Shown one piece after another: positions 8,448-16,706 of a stretch of DNA of 46,320 nt. A program made the position numbers and the translations under genes. Under the pieces are notes generated by a model, which worked only from the letters and a program-made list of their open reading frames with translations, had not been told where the DNA came from and ran no database searches. Numbering within the stretch: position 1 is the first letter of the stretch; each line of letters opens with the position of its first letter. This stretch comes from an uncultured Ligilactobacillus sp. (GTDB lineage: Bacteria > Bacillota > Bacilli > Lactobacillales > Lactobacillaceae), in NCBI GenBank assembly GCA_934215475.1, contig CAKPZY010000014.1, positions 1-46,320 of the forward strand, in the 5' to 3' direction.

Positions 8448-8495
8448 ACTGCGATAGAAGCTGCCTTTTGACAAAAACAATTTTCTATAAATAAA

Positions 8496-8530
8496 AAGCG
8501 TTACCTTTCAGAAAAGAATTTGAGGGTGGC
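8496..8530 (-). terminator. inverted repeat with minus-strand T-run beside the 42-bp array
   Basis: AGCGTTACC and GGTGGCGCT arms flank an 18-nt centre. On the minus strand TTTTTATTT follows, which suits a terminator for a transcript crossing the array leftward, although two pairs are then mismatched; on the plus strand they are G-U. The direction is therefore unresolved. Confidence 0.3.
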
Positions 8531-8585
8531 GCTTGTTCGTTGTGGGATTTTAGTGCGGTTGTGTTTGTGGAACGGGTTTTGTCTG

Positions 8586-8826
8586 TTTTATCCAATGAGT
8601 TGGTCAATGGGGAAAAGTTCCACCCCTTATTATCCAATGGATCTGTCATTGGATAATAACAACACCTATTTTTATCCAATGAACGATCCAATGGATAAAA
8701 GCTTTCACTTGTTTTATCCAATGGAATACTCATTGGGTAAAAGTTTGCTCTGTTTTTATCCGATAACCTTGTCATTGGAGAAAAATACCTCTATCTTTTA
8801 CCCAATAAACAAGCCCATGGATAAGA
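8586..8826. repeat. six-unit 42-bp tandem array of inverted repeats, readable on both strands
   Basis: Six units start near 8586, 8628, 8670, 8712, 8754 and 8796, an exact 42-nt period. Each is an inverted repeat of about 32 nt, left arm TTTTATCCAATG and right arm CATTGGATAAAA around a variable 7-nt loop, then a variable spacer of about 10 nt. Unit 2 has perfect 13-nt arms (8627-8639 with 8647-8659). As 42 is 14 codons, the plus frame 8520-8831 reads as repeats of FYPMxxSLDKxxxx, and because each unit is palindromic the minus frame 8485-8775 reads FYPMxxxLDKxxxx too, with no stop on either strand. The plus frame would begin at a TTG with poor ribosome binding site, and the minus frame begins inside the array, so translation is doubtful. 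Loops and spacers vary while arms are kept. I know of no described function. Confidence 0.85.
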
Positions 8827-8979
8827 CATAGGCATTTTTCGGCAAGTGGGTCACATCTGATGAACTATCCGATCTTGTTCCTGAAACGCTTGTTGTATTT
8901 GTAAGGAGGCCAATTCTTTCTATAACCAAATATTTGTCCCTTGTTTTCTGAGTGAAATAAGGTCGGCACAGATATCTGT
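8827..8979. other. gap between the array and ydbT-like gene
   Basis: No gene or clear signal. A TAAGGAGG-like stretch at 8901-8908 is not followed by a usable open frame. Confidence 0.3.
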
Positions 8980-10416
8980 TCACACCTCCAGATTACCCCG
9001 GTACCACTGATATATCTGTTTTGCAGTTTGCTCTGGCAAATAGCGTACTTTAACTGTTTGTTGTGCATTTCCTGAACGCAGGCTAAGTGTGATATGAGTG
9101 AGTTTGCTGTTTTTCATCCACACACTCTGAGTCATGGTAATAGATTGGATTTTTGCTCGCGGCATCAAAAAAATTCTGCGTGTAAAGAAACGGGCACTTT
9201 TGGCGATTAAAACGTTCTTCGGGCCTACTGCTATGCCACTATTAACTCCATTATAGTAACCGATCATTCCTGCAAACGGCAAAAGGACCAAGGAAATTAA
9301 TCCATACGGCCGCACTAGAATACTTAACAAAATGACGAGCGCCAACGTTGGCAGAAAAATGTTTCGGAACTTCCTGAACCTGCCAGGCCGCTCGATCATT
9401 TTGAGTTCACCTTTTTTGTTTGGGAGCCAATTGACGAATTGTCGGGTGGTATTAATTGCCTTCCCTTGACTAATGACCGGGATCACCACCAGATCATTGC
9501 CTTGTTCTTCGTTGGCTGCTTGTGATGCTAACAGCGTTTGAACTGTGGCAAGCTTCAAAAACTGGCGCAGCAAAGTTTGCGTGATCATTACTGCTTGAAT
9601 TTTATTCGTTGCCACGGTCACATTATTTTTCTGCAATAGCCCCTTGCTAGTGACCAAACGATGGTCTGTTGTTTCAATGGAGAAGTGGAAATAGCGGTTG
9701 AAAATGAGCAGGTAAGACAAGCCAACTGCCAAAATGACGATCAAAACTAGGATGAAAATTAAGATCGCTAATCCTTGCTGTGCCAAGAGTCCCCAAGCAG
9801 AGTCAATGTATTTCTCTGGTACGACGTCTGTAATTCTATCAAACACGGCTAATAAACCAACCAGGAATGGAAAGAAGCCAAATGATGTTAATGCATATAA
9901 ATTCAGATCGCGCAAATTTATGCGGTAACCATTTTTATTAGATTTACCAGAAATGGTTTGTTCTTCTTTAAAAGGTTGAGATCCTCCGGAACGGCGTTTT
10001 CTAATTTCCTCAACAACGTTCATTGAAATGACCGGCAACACAGCCTCTGGTTTGTTATCTGCTCTGCCTGAGGTTTCGATCTGCAGAGAAACCAGGTTAA
10101 AAGGCCGCAAATAAAACCATTGTCGGGTCTGCAGGGTCTGAATCTTGTTATAGGCGATATGCACATGTTGGTGGAAAAATATGCCAGAATTCAAAACGAC
10201 CTCTTGGCTGGTCAATTCGTATGTATATTTCATGTATTTGAGGACAGCTGCAAGTATGCTTAAAGCAAATAATGCCCCAAACCCTATCCAAAAAAGAGGT
10301 GTAAAAAATCTATCAAGATTTGCTATTACTATCAGAAACGCATAAAATAAACCTTCTCTGACTGAACGGTACCAGAAATATATTAGTGCCGCTGGATGAA
10401 GTCGTTTAGCGTGCAT
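8980..10416 (-). CDS. YdbT-like PH-domain (bPH2) membrane protein
   Basis: Membrane protein of 478 aa with repeated bacterial PH (bPH2, former DUF304) domains, as in Bacillus YdbT. Membrane pairs are visible near residues 15-55, about 175-240 and 365-405, each followed by a PH-like segment with the family pattern (TSQEVVLNSGIFF, TTDHRLVTSKGLLQKN and a final KIQSITMTQSVW). In Bacillus, YdbS and YdbT are reported to give protection against bacteriocins of related strains; the mechanism is not known to me. The start is the ATG at 10416, preceded by GAGGAGG and overlapping the stop of the YdbS-like gene by 11 nt, which implies translational coupling. The longer frame from 10566 lies inside the upstream gene. 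Confidence 0.8.
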   Translation of the reverse strand: MHAKRLHPAALIYFWYRSVREGLFYAFLIVIANLDRFFTPLFWIGFGALFALSILAAVLKYMKYTYELTSQEVVLNSGIFFHQHVHIAYNKIQTLQTRQWFYLRPFNLVSLQIETSGRADNKPEAVLPVISMNVVEEIRKRRSGGSQPFKEEQTISGKSNKNGYRINLRDLNLYALTSFGFFPFLVGLLAVFDRITDVVPEKYIDSAWGLLAQQGLAILIFILVLIVILAVGLSYLLIFNRYFHFSIETTDHRLVTSKGLLQKNNVTVATNKIQAVMITQTLLRQFLKLATVQTLLASQAANEEQGNDLVVIPVISQGKAINTTRQFVNWLPNKKGELKMIERPGRFRKFRNIFLPTLALVILLSILVRPYGLISLVLLPFAGMIGYYNGVNSGIAVGPKNVLIAKSARFFTRRIFLMPRAKIQSITMTQSVWMKNSKLTHITLSLRSGNAQQTVKVRYLPEQTAKQIYQWYRGNLEV

Positions 10417-10882
10417 CAATATCCTCCTCTTCTTTGGCCAATTCGATGATCCGATCCTTGAGTTTTTTTGCAGTTTCCTCTTCAACGCCAGATATATCAT
10501 GGGAAGCGGCGGCCGTCTGGATCTTGACTTTTTGCAAATGGAACAACTGGTAAAGCGGCCCGGCATCTAATGAAACATTTTGAACACGAGAAATAGGGAT
10601 CGCAGTTTGTTTACGAATAAAAAAACCAGAGTCTATTTCGACGTCCGTTGAGGTTATTTGGTAGCGCCAGAAGCGGTAACGGTAGGGAATTATTGCCAGT
10701 TCAAAGATAAAGTCAAGTACAACAATGATTATCAGAATCAAATGTATCCACTTTGGCCAGTCAAAAAAGAAGGCAGCTGTTCCGACTATGCCTGCTATAA
10801 AAAGGCCGATGACTAAATAAATTATGGCTGTGAGCTGCCAAACGTGCTTGATTTTTGACGGTAATTGTTGACTATTTTCCAT
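10406..10882 (-). CDS. YdbS-like PH-domain membrane protein
   Basis: Short bPH2 (DUF304) membrane protein of 158 aa. Two membrane helices (about 14-38 and 42-65) are followed by one PH-like domain (YRYRFWRYQITSTDVEIDSGFFIRK, then the ISRVQNV strand and a C-terminal helix), the usual YdbS layout. The ATG at 10882 has GGAGGTTCACC upstream as ribosome binding site. First gene of a two-gene operon with the YdbT-like gene, overlapping it by 11 nt. Role by family only: envelope-linked, possibly bacteriocin tolerance. Confidence 0.8.
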   Translation of the reverse strand: MENSQQLPSKIKHVWQLTAIIYLVIGLFIAGIVGTAAFFFDWPKWIHLILIIIVVLDFIFELAIIPYRYRFWRYQITSTDVEIDSGFFIRKQTAIPISRVQNVSLDAGPLYQLFHLQKVKIQTAAASHDISGVEEETAKKLKDRIIELAKEEEDIDAR

Positions 10883-11532
10883 GGTGAACCTCCATAAGTG
10901 AAATAATAATGTCAGTATATCAACAATTTATTTGGAAAAACAAGGGTTTGGAGCTTTTGACCGTTCAAAAAAATTACTGGATAGAGTATTTGCAGCAAGC
11001 CAGTTTTGCATAAAAACTTTTAATTCGTATAAATAAAAAATGCTATTGTGAGTTTAATTTTGTGCATAGGTACGGTAAAATGAAAACGGATACACAGCAA
11101 TTTGGGGGGGCGAGATAGCTTTTTAAAAATTTAATTTAGATAAACTTTTAACGAGAAAATTATCTCGCTCTAGATTTTAAAAGGGTGGTGAGTGTAAAAC
11201 GGCAGATACATAGGGATTTGATGGGGGCAAACTGTTGAAACAGAATATCAGCTGGGCGCATTCAATTTGGTAGGCCGAGTAAGAGGCTTATTTAGATTGA
11301 AGTGTGCAGGGCTTTGTTCTGGTAGTTATGCGAGCTGGATGAGTCAAGGATCATACCTATTAATTCTGACAATAACCAAAGTGTCGGAACAAAATTATAT
11401 TCGATCCTTACCAACTTGTTGTGCTCGGTTATTTAGTCGAGCCGTGTACACCATGTATTTTCGCTTATTATCAATCTTTGTGAAAGTGGGGGTGCGGTTA
11501 CACTGCTCATTAAGCCAAAGGAGTGAACTTGT
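10883..11532. other. long divergent intergenic region before the GH92 gene
   Basis: 650 nt without a gene. It carries the cre-overlapped promoter at 11053-11094 and a leader of about 440 nt. In the leader, GCGAGATA (11110-11117) and TATCTCGC (11161-11168) are perfect 8-bp arms 43 nt apart, and GCTCG/CGAGC arms lie near 11427-11446. A plus frame 11267-11536 has no ribosome binding site and a composition unlike a protein, so I do not call it. Confidence 0.5.
11053..11094 (+). promoter_or_regulatory. GH92 promoter with overlapping cre-like site
   Basis: TAAAAT (11076-11081) is a good -10 with a poor -35 (TTTAAT, 17 nt upstream). TGAAAACGGATACA at 11081-11094 fits the relaxed cre consensus WTGNAANCGNWNNCW and would cover the start point, the same arrangement as at the esterase promoter. 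It misses two positions of the stricter consensus. Confidence 0.5.
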
Positions 11533-14500
11533 ATGATGGAATTAAAACACTTGGGCGTGCTGGCCACTTTAGTGGGAACTGGCATGGTCCTGGGTTTAGG
11601 TGCTGGTTTAAATAGCCGCACTGCTGAAGTGCATGCTGACCAAACTCTATTTTCAACGTCATTTGAAAGTGACGAAAATCAAGTTTTTCCAGAAAATGAA
11701 CTAAATTTAGGCCTTGGATCTAGCAAGGTCGATAATACTTTTGCGCCCGTGATCGATGGGGACCTGACTAATCAGATCGACCAGGATTCCCTCAAGGGCA
11801 GCAAAGATTTTAAAGATTCCGAGGGGAAAGTGAACCTCTTTGATTCTGACCTAAGCACGAAGTTTTTATCTGACGAAGATGGAGGCCAGGGGACTTGGGT
11901 CAGTTTTTCTTTGCAAAAATCACAGACTGTCGGGACTTACGCGCTGGGTTCAGCCAACGATGAAGCTACTCGTGACCCTAAGAACTGGCAATTGTATGGC
12001 AGCAGCGACGGTCAAAGCTGGACTATGATCGACAAACAGACTGACCAAAAGTTTAGCCAGCGCAAGCAATGGCAGAAATATCAAGTCAAGAATAAAAAAG
12101 CATATAAATATTACAAGTTTCAAGTCGATAAAAACAATGGTGCAGATATGACTCAGTTTTCTGAGCTCAAACTTGGTACTGGTAAAAAAGCCGATAACCC
12201 AGGGGCTAAGCAGATGATGTCCTCCACTATCAGCAACGGTCCTAAGGATGCTATCAACCAGGAAAGCAATATGGGTTGGACCGGTAAAAAAGCAGCTGAA
12301 TTTAAGGGCTCAATATCTGAGGCAGGTAACGCCTATTCACACAACAATCTGGTGGATGACCTGAATATCAAAGTTTCTCCGGATACCAAATTGCAATATA
12401 AGATCTTCCCATCTAACGGTCAGCATGATTATGATAATAGTTACGACTATCAGTTCACACCGATGTATGCCTCAGTCAACTTAGAGTTTACAGACGGCAC
12501 TTACCTCAGTGAACTTCGTCCATTGAGTACTGATGGCTTCGCGGTAACTCCACAATCACAAGGGACATCGCGTTCGTTGTATTATAATCAGTGGAATCAG
12601 ATCACTGCCAACATTGGCTCTGTCGCTGCCGGTAAGACTATCAAACGGGTGCTGGTAAGTTTCGCCGATCAGAATGCCCAGAAGGGTAAAACTTTTGATG
12701 ATTTTATTGATGACGTGAAACTTTCCAACGGAAGCACCGGTACAACTAATGCCAAAAGCAAAACTGATTATGTCAATACGTTACGCGGTACTAACGCGTC
12801 AGGAGATTTCTCACGTGGATTGAACATTCCAGCAACTACGGTGCCAAATGGGTTTAATTTTTGGACACCAGCCACGAATTATAGTGATAACTTAGTTTAC
12901 CAATACCAAAACAACGGTGGACGTAAATTCCAATACATGACGGTCAGTCATGAGCCGTCGATTTGGGTCGGCGACCGCGGAACCTGGCAATTTATGGTCA
13001 ATACGTCGATCAATAGCTCACAAGTTTCCAACGGCAGCGATATCGACCATACGAAGTACGCGTCTGACTTTGATCATGAAAATGAAACTGCGAAACCGCA
13101 ACTGTATTCGATCAAGTTTCCTGCTAAATCAAATGCAGCCGGGTCAACAATGAGTTTGACTCCAAGCATGCATGGTGCGATCGCGCGCTTCCAATTCGAC
13201 GGAAGTGCTAAGAATAAGAACGTCATCTTTGATTCCGCCCGCGCCAATGGAAGCTTAAAGTTTGATGCTGCCAACAATTCATTTTCAGCCATCACTCAAG
13301 ATGGCAACAACGGAATGAATCAAATGTATGTTTATGGGACATTTGACAAGCCTTATCAAACAAATAAAGTTGAAAATTCCAAACAAGGGATCGTTTCTTT
13401 CAAGGATAATGATGTTTCCATGAAAGTTGCTACTTCTTTTGTCAGCGCCAAACAAGCGCAAAAGAATTATCAACTGGAATTAGCAGATCAGAATTTTGAT
13501 AGTTTACAGCAGCAGACCAACTCAGACTGGGAAAAGATCTTAAACAAGGTCCAAGTCAAAGGTGCAACGCACAATCAATTGGTAACACTGTATTCTAATA
13601 TGTACCGTTTGTATATGTATCCTAATTTCTATGGTGAAAATCAAGGAACAAATGCCAAACCAGACTGGATCCATAGCGATCCTTACAGCGGCTCGATGAC
13701 AAAACCGGTCGCAAAGCCGGGTAAAATGTACTTTAATAACGGCTTTTGGGACACGTATCGGACCGCCTGGCCGGCTTATTCGGTCTTATCACCTGATAAG
13801 GAAAGTGAGTATTTGAACGGACTGGTCCAGCACTATCATGACCAGGGCTGGGTACCACGCTGGATCGCACCGGGTGGTACTAATAGTATGGTCGGGACGA
13901 GTTCTGATATCATTTTTGCTGATGCGATGATGAAAAATATCAACTTTGACCAAAAAGATGCTTATGAATCAGCTATCAAGAATGCTTCTGTTCAGTCAGA
14001 TAATCTGACCAATGGCGGGCGCAAGGAATTGAATCAGTCAGAGTTTTTGGGCTATGTACCTTCTGAAGCCGACAACTTTGGTTTGTCTTGGTCGATGGAA
14101 GGCTACATCAATGACTGGGGCTTGTACCAGATGGCAAAGAAGCAGCACAAATTTGCTGAGGCCGAATACTACAAGAATCGCGCGCTGACCTACGTCAAAT
14201 TATTTGATGGAAGTGGGCAGAATGCGACAGATAAATGGTTTAAGGGCAAGAAACAGAATGGTTCCTGGACCACAGATCCAAGCAATTTTGATCCAACTTC
14301 CTGGAGTCACGATTATACCGAAACCAACGCCTATGACATGGCAGTGACTGTTCCTCAAGATGGGAATGGCTTGGCTAATTTGTATGGTGGGCAAGCTGGA
14401 TTGGCTCAAAAGATCGATCATATCGTAAATACTCCTGGTGACTTTACTACTGATGGTGGAGTGATCCACGAAATGCGGGAGCAAAGAGAAGTTAAATTAG

Positions 14501-15396
14501 GGCAGTACGGTCACAGCAATCAACCTTCCCACGACATTTTGTACATGTATACTTTCTCAAGTCAGCCATGGAAGACTCAAAAGTATGTCCGCGACGTTTT
14601 GAACCGATTATATGTTGGTGCTGACCTCGGGCAAGGCTATGTCGGAGATGAAGATAACGGTGAACAATCTGCTTGGTATATTTTATCTGCTTTAGGGATC
14701 TACCCGCAAAATTTGGCTTCCAACCAATTTGTACTAGGTTCTCCACTATTTAAGGAAGCCAAAGTACAATTGCCTAATGGGCGTTCCTTGACGGTCAAGG
14801 CACCAAATAATAGTCAGAAAAATGTCTATGTCGATAGTGCCTACCTTAACGGACGCAAGGTCAATACAATGTATCTAGATTACCACCAGATCATGGCCGG
14901 CGGTGTTTTGCAATTTAACATGTCTTCCAAGCCAAATACGACCCGGGGAACTTATCAGTGGCAAAAGCCGGAGTCATTGACCAAAGGCAAGAAGACGCCG
15001 ACAGTCAAAACAGATGCTTTTGATAAAGGCACAGTCAGTGGTACGAGTGGGGATTACAAGAATTTGACTGATAACAACAGCAACACAACGGCCAAGGTTA
15101 AAGATAAAACAACTGTAGACGTTGCGTTAGATCAACCGCGCAGGATCAATATGCTGACACTGTCCAACAAGGATAAAGCCGCCAAGTTTAAGGCTGTGAA
15201 TGTTTATGGTTCTCGCGATGGTAAGCGCTGGCACAAAGTCCAACGTATCCGCAACGTCAAGTTTATCTACAACAAATCGACAAGGCCGTATTTGATCAAA
15301 CAAAATTGGGTTCCATATCAACACTATCGGGTCGAATTTCGCGGCGGTAGTGGAGACATTGGCGAAGTCGAATTGTTGGGAAACATGGATGATTGA
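11533..15396 (+). CDS. secreted GH92 alpha-mannosidase with two F5/8-type domains
   Basis: Exported calcium-dependent exo-alpha-mannosidase, 1287 aa. Signal peptide 1 to about 36 (EVHADQ). A discoidin/F5-8C-like carbohydrate-binding domain spans about 55-215, a further beta-rich domain about 230-405, the GH92 region from about 412 (LRGTNASGDFSRG) to 1140, and a second F5-8C domain about 1150-1285. Catalytic region: GFWDTYRTAWP, WIAPGG, and GDEDNGEQSAWY with Asp1039 and Asp1041. Glu930 in YTETNAYD is 109 residues before Asp1039, the spacing I recall for BT3990 Glu533 to Asp642, so acid and bases appear intact. The usual NEPSH reads NQPSH (Gln997). Linkage cannot be assigned: alpha-1,2, 1,3, 1,6 or mannose-1-phosphate-6-mannose are all known in GH92. 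GGAG lies 9 nt before the ATG. No wall-anchor motif. Confidence 0.88.
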   Translation: MMELKHLGVLATLVGTGMVLGLGAGLNSRTAEVHADQTLFSTSFESDENQVFPENELNLGLGSSKVDNTFAPVIDGDLTNQIDQDSLKGSKDFKDSEGKVNLFDSDLSTKFLSDEDGGQGTWVSFSLQKSQTVGTYALGSANDEATRDPKNWQLYGSSDGQSWTMIDKQTDQKFSQRKQWQKYQVKNKKAYKYYKFQVDKNNGADMTQFSELKLGTGKKADNPGAKQMMSSTISNGPKDAINQESNMGWTGKKAAEFKGSISEAGNAYSHNNLVDDLNIKVSPDTKLQYKIFPSNGQHDYDNSYDYQFTPMYASVNLEFTDGTYLSELRPLSTDGFAVTPQSQGTSRSLYYNQWNQITANIGSVAAGKTIKRVLVSFADQNAQKGKTFDDFIDDVKLSNGSTGTTNAKSKTDYVNTLRGTNASGDFSRGLNIPATTVPNGFNFWTPATNYSDNLVYQYQNNGGRKFQYMTVSHEPSIWVGDRGTWQFMVNTSINSSQVSNGSDIDHTKYASDFDHENETAKPQLYSIKFPAKSNAAGSTMSLTPSMHGAIARFQFDGSAKNKNVIFDSARANGSLKFDAANNSFSAITQDGNNGMNQMYVYGTFDKPYQTNKVENSKQGIVSFKDNDVSMKVATSFVSAKQAQKNYQLELADQNFDSLQQQTNSDWEKILNKVQVKGATHNQLVTLYSNMYRLYMYPNFYGENQGTNAKPDWIHSDPYSGSMTKPVAKPGKMYFNNGFWDTYRTAWPAYSVLSPDKESEYLNGLVQHYHDQGWVPRWIAPGGTNSMVGTSSDIIFADAMMKNINFDQKDAYESAIKNASVQSDNLTNGGRKELNQSEFLGYVPSEADNFGLSWSMEGYINDWGLYQMAKKQHKFAEAEYYKNRALTYVKLFDGSGQNATDKWFKGKKQNGSWTTDPSNFDPTSWSHDYTETNAYDMAVTVPQDGNGLANLYGGQAGLAQKIDHIVNTPGDFTTDGGVIHEMREQREVKLGQYGHSNQPSHDILYMYTFSSQPWKTQKYVRDVLNRLYVGADLGQGYVGDEDNGEQSAWYILSALGIYPQNLASNQFVLGSPLFKEAKVQLPNGRSLTVKAPNNSQKNVYVDSAYLNGRKVNTMYLDYHQIMAGGVLQFNMSSKPNTTRGTYQWQKPESLTKGKKTPTVKTDAFDKGTVSGTSGDYKNLTDNNSNTTAKVKDKTTVDVALDQPRRINMLTLSNKDKAAKFKAVNVYGSRDGKRWHKVQRIRNVKFIYNKSTRPYLIKQNWVPYQHYRVEFRGGSGDIGEVELLGNMDD

Positions 15397-15516
15397 GCGG
15401 TGATCTTTTTAGTAGTTTATAGTCTGTGGGGGATGCTTAATTTGGGCATGCAGGCTTTGTGAAGAGCCATGGCCAAGAACTCCACTTGAAAAAAGCTCAA
15501 TTAAATGTGAACACAC

Positions 15517-15546
15517 AAAAAGGGCAGCTGCGAAGCTGTCCTTTTG
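15517..15546 (+). terminator. terminator after the GH92 gene
   Basis: AAAAGGGCAGCT and AGCTGTCCTTTT arms with a GCGA tetraloop, 120 nt past the stop. The A and T tracts make it usable from both sides, also for the minus-strand gene at 15658. Confidence 0.75.
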
Positions 15547-15657
15547 CGTGACTGCGGAAATTTAGTGCCTACTGGATACAATTAGAGGCCATTTTGTTTT
15601 GGTATTATAAATTGCAATAGATAAAGTCCCGGGTCAATTAGATGTATGTAATTTCAG

Positions 15658-15828
15658 TTAGTTTAAACTGCCGACTTTTTCAGTTTTTACCACCAGAACG
15701 TATTCATTATTTAAATAGTTGACCTGACAGTCTTTAAGTCGATAGTTCGCCAGTGTGTGCGCACAAGCATTTTCGAAGGTCTGATCAAGATCTTGCCCGT
15801 GAAAAATATTGATCAAGGGATCTGCCAA
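15658..15828 (-). CDS. small protein of unknown function
   Basis: A 56-codon protein that I do not recognise. It is slightly acidic, soluble and probably alpha/beta, with motifs FENACAHTLANYRLKDCQ and a final NEYVLVVKTEK strand. I place the start at TTG 15828 because GGGAG lies 8 nt before it; in-frame ATGs at 15843 and 15870 have no suitable ribosome binding site but give 61 or 70 residues. It stands alone and faces away from the gap leading to the HicB-like gene. The regular hydrophobic pattern makes it more likely real than chance. Confidence 0.5.
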   Translation of the reverse strand: MADPLINIFHGQDLDQTFENACAHTLANYRLKDCQVNYLNNEYVLVVKTEKVGSLN

Positions 15829-15870
15829 TTCATTCACTCCCATCCTAAAATTTACGCCAAAGTATAACAT

Positions 15871-16313
15871 AAAAATTAATTTATATCATGTTGTACACTA
15901 TATGATTTATAGCATAAATTCCGGTATAATAACAAATTTGTGAGGGGTGAAAATAAATTTAGCCTTAGTATTTGGCTTAAAAATATATTATAAAATATTA
16001 GTATTATTGTAGTACATACAATTCATGAGATGTATCTCATCCAGGAGTGGGCCAATGTCTTGGTGCTGTCAAAATTGCGATTTATTTTGTGAATTCAGCC
16101 TTTAACGTTATCCGTTAACGATACACTGCGAGCAATTCAGTGTTACAAAAGTAGGTAACTTAGGACGCTTGAGTATCAAACACAAGAATGGAGAAGCAAC
16201 GTCAGATACTTGAGTATAAACAAAAAGAATATTGAAGTAAATCACTGTTGTTAAACAACGCGAATATGCGGACTATTAGCGTGTATTTCACATAATGTAA
16301 AGAAGGAAAAAGC
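15871..16313. other. AT-rich intergenic region before the hicB-like gene
   Basis: No gene. It has TTAACG/CGTTAA arms with a 5-nt loop (16102-16118) and the 22-nt direct repeats listed at 16168-16230. Either could be operators for the small gene downstream; HicB proteins often autoregulate. Confidence 0.4.
16168..16230 (+). repeat. imperfect 22-nt direct repeat upstream of hicB-like gene
   Basis: Copies at 16168-16189 and 16209-16230 share CTTGAGTAT, then AAACA and AAGAAT-like ends, with 4 differences and a centre-to-centre distance of 41 nt (about four helical turns). The second copy ends 84 nt before the ATG at 16314. Confidence 0.5.
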
Positions 16314-16604
16314 ATGGAAGATCAAATTGTCAGATATCCAATCAGATTGCGTCAGGTAAATGATAAAGATTATATGTACCAAGTATATTTGCCGGATTTT
16401 AAAGGGTACACTGCTGGGATCGATTACGAAAATGCTATATTCATGGCACGGGATTATATTGGGACTCACAGCCTTTTTGCTGACTTACCTGAGGCAAGCA
16501 ATAACCTCCCGATGGTTAAACAATTTGAAAAAGCTCAGTTTGTCAAAGTCAATATTACCGAATTTCGCAGGTTACACGGGCTAAAGGCTAACGGTTATTT
16601 GTGA
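16314..16604 (+). CDS. HicB-like antitoxin-fold protein, no toxin partner
   Basis: A 96-residue protein resembling the HicB partial RNase H-like fold: YPIRLRQ strand, YQVYLPDFKGYTAGIDYENAIFMARDYIG with the D-(F/L)-x-G-Y and helix order typical of HicB N-domains. HicB normally pairs with the small dsRNA-binding toxin HicA, which would be a frame of about 60-80 codons directly next to it; none is present on either side. The C-terminal part (FVKVNITEFRRLHG) could be a degenerate DNA-binding tail. GAAGGA lies 7 nt before the ATG. Likely a solitary relic or a regulator reused for another role. Confidence 0.6.
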   Translation: MEDQIVRYPIRLRQVNDKDYMYQVYLPDFKGYTAGIDYENAIFMARDYIGTHSLFADLPEASNNLPMVKQFEKAQFVKVNITEFRRLHGLKANGYL

Positions 16605-16633
16605 AGCCTTTATGTGCTTGCTGACTTTAGAGT

Positions 16634-16674
16634 TAAAAACCCTAACCTGATCATGATCAGGTTAGGGAGTTTTA
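16634..16674. terminator. bidirectional terminator between convergent genes
   Basis: A perfect 28-bp palindrome (16640-16667, CCCTAACCTGATC arms) flanked by AAAA on the left and TTTT on the right. It separates the hicB-like gene from the minus-strand VOC gene and can serve both. Confidence 0.85.
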
Positions 16675-16706
16675 AACGGCTCGATAATTTTATCTTAGTA
16701 TTGTAA

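Noticed and set aside
8586..8826. CRISPR array
   Set aside because: Regular period, but the variable parts are only about 7 and 10 nt, the units are palindromic throughout, and no cas gene is present.
8485..8831. Two repeat proteins, one per strand, as called genes
   Set aside because: Both open frames follow from the palindromic unit; neither has a good start signal. Kept as a repeat feature only.
11267..11536. 89-codon frame in the GH92 leader
   Set aside because: No ribosome binding site, and overlaps the GH92 start; composition not protein-like.
14515..14532. Loss of the GH92 general acid (NQPSH for NEPSH)
   Set aside because: Spacing to the two catalytic Asp residues puts the general acid at Glu930 in YTETNAYD, 109 residues upstream of Asp1039, so Gln997 is not the acid.
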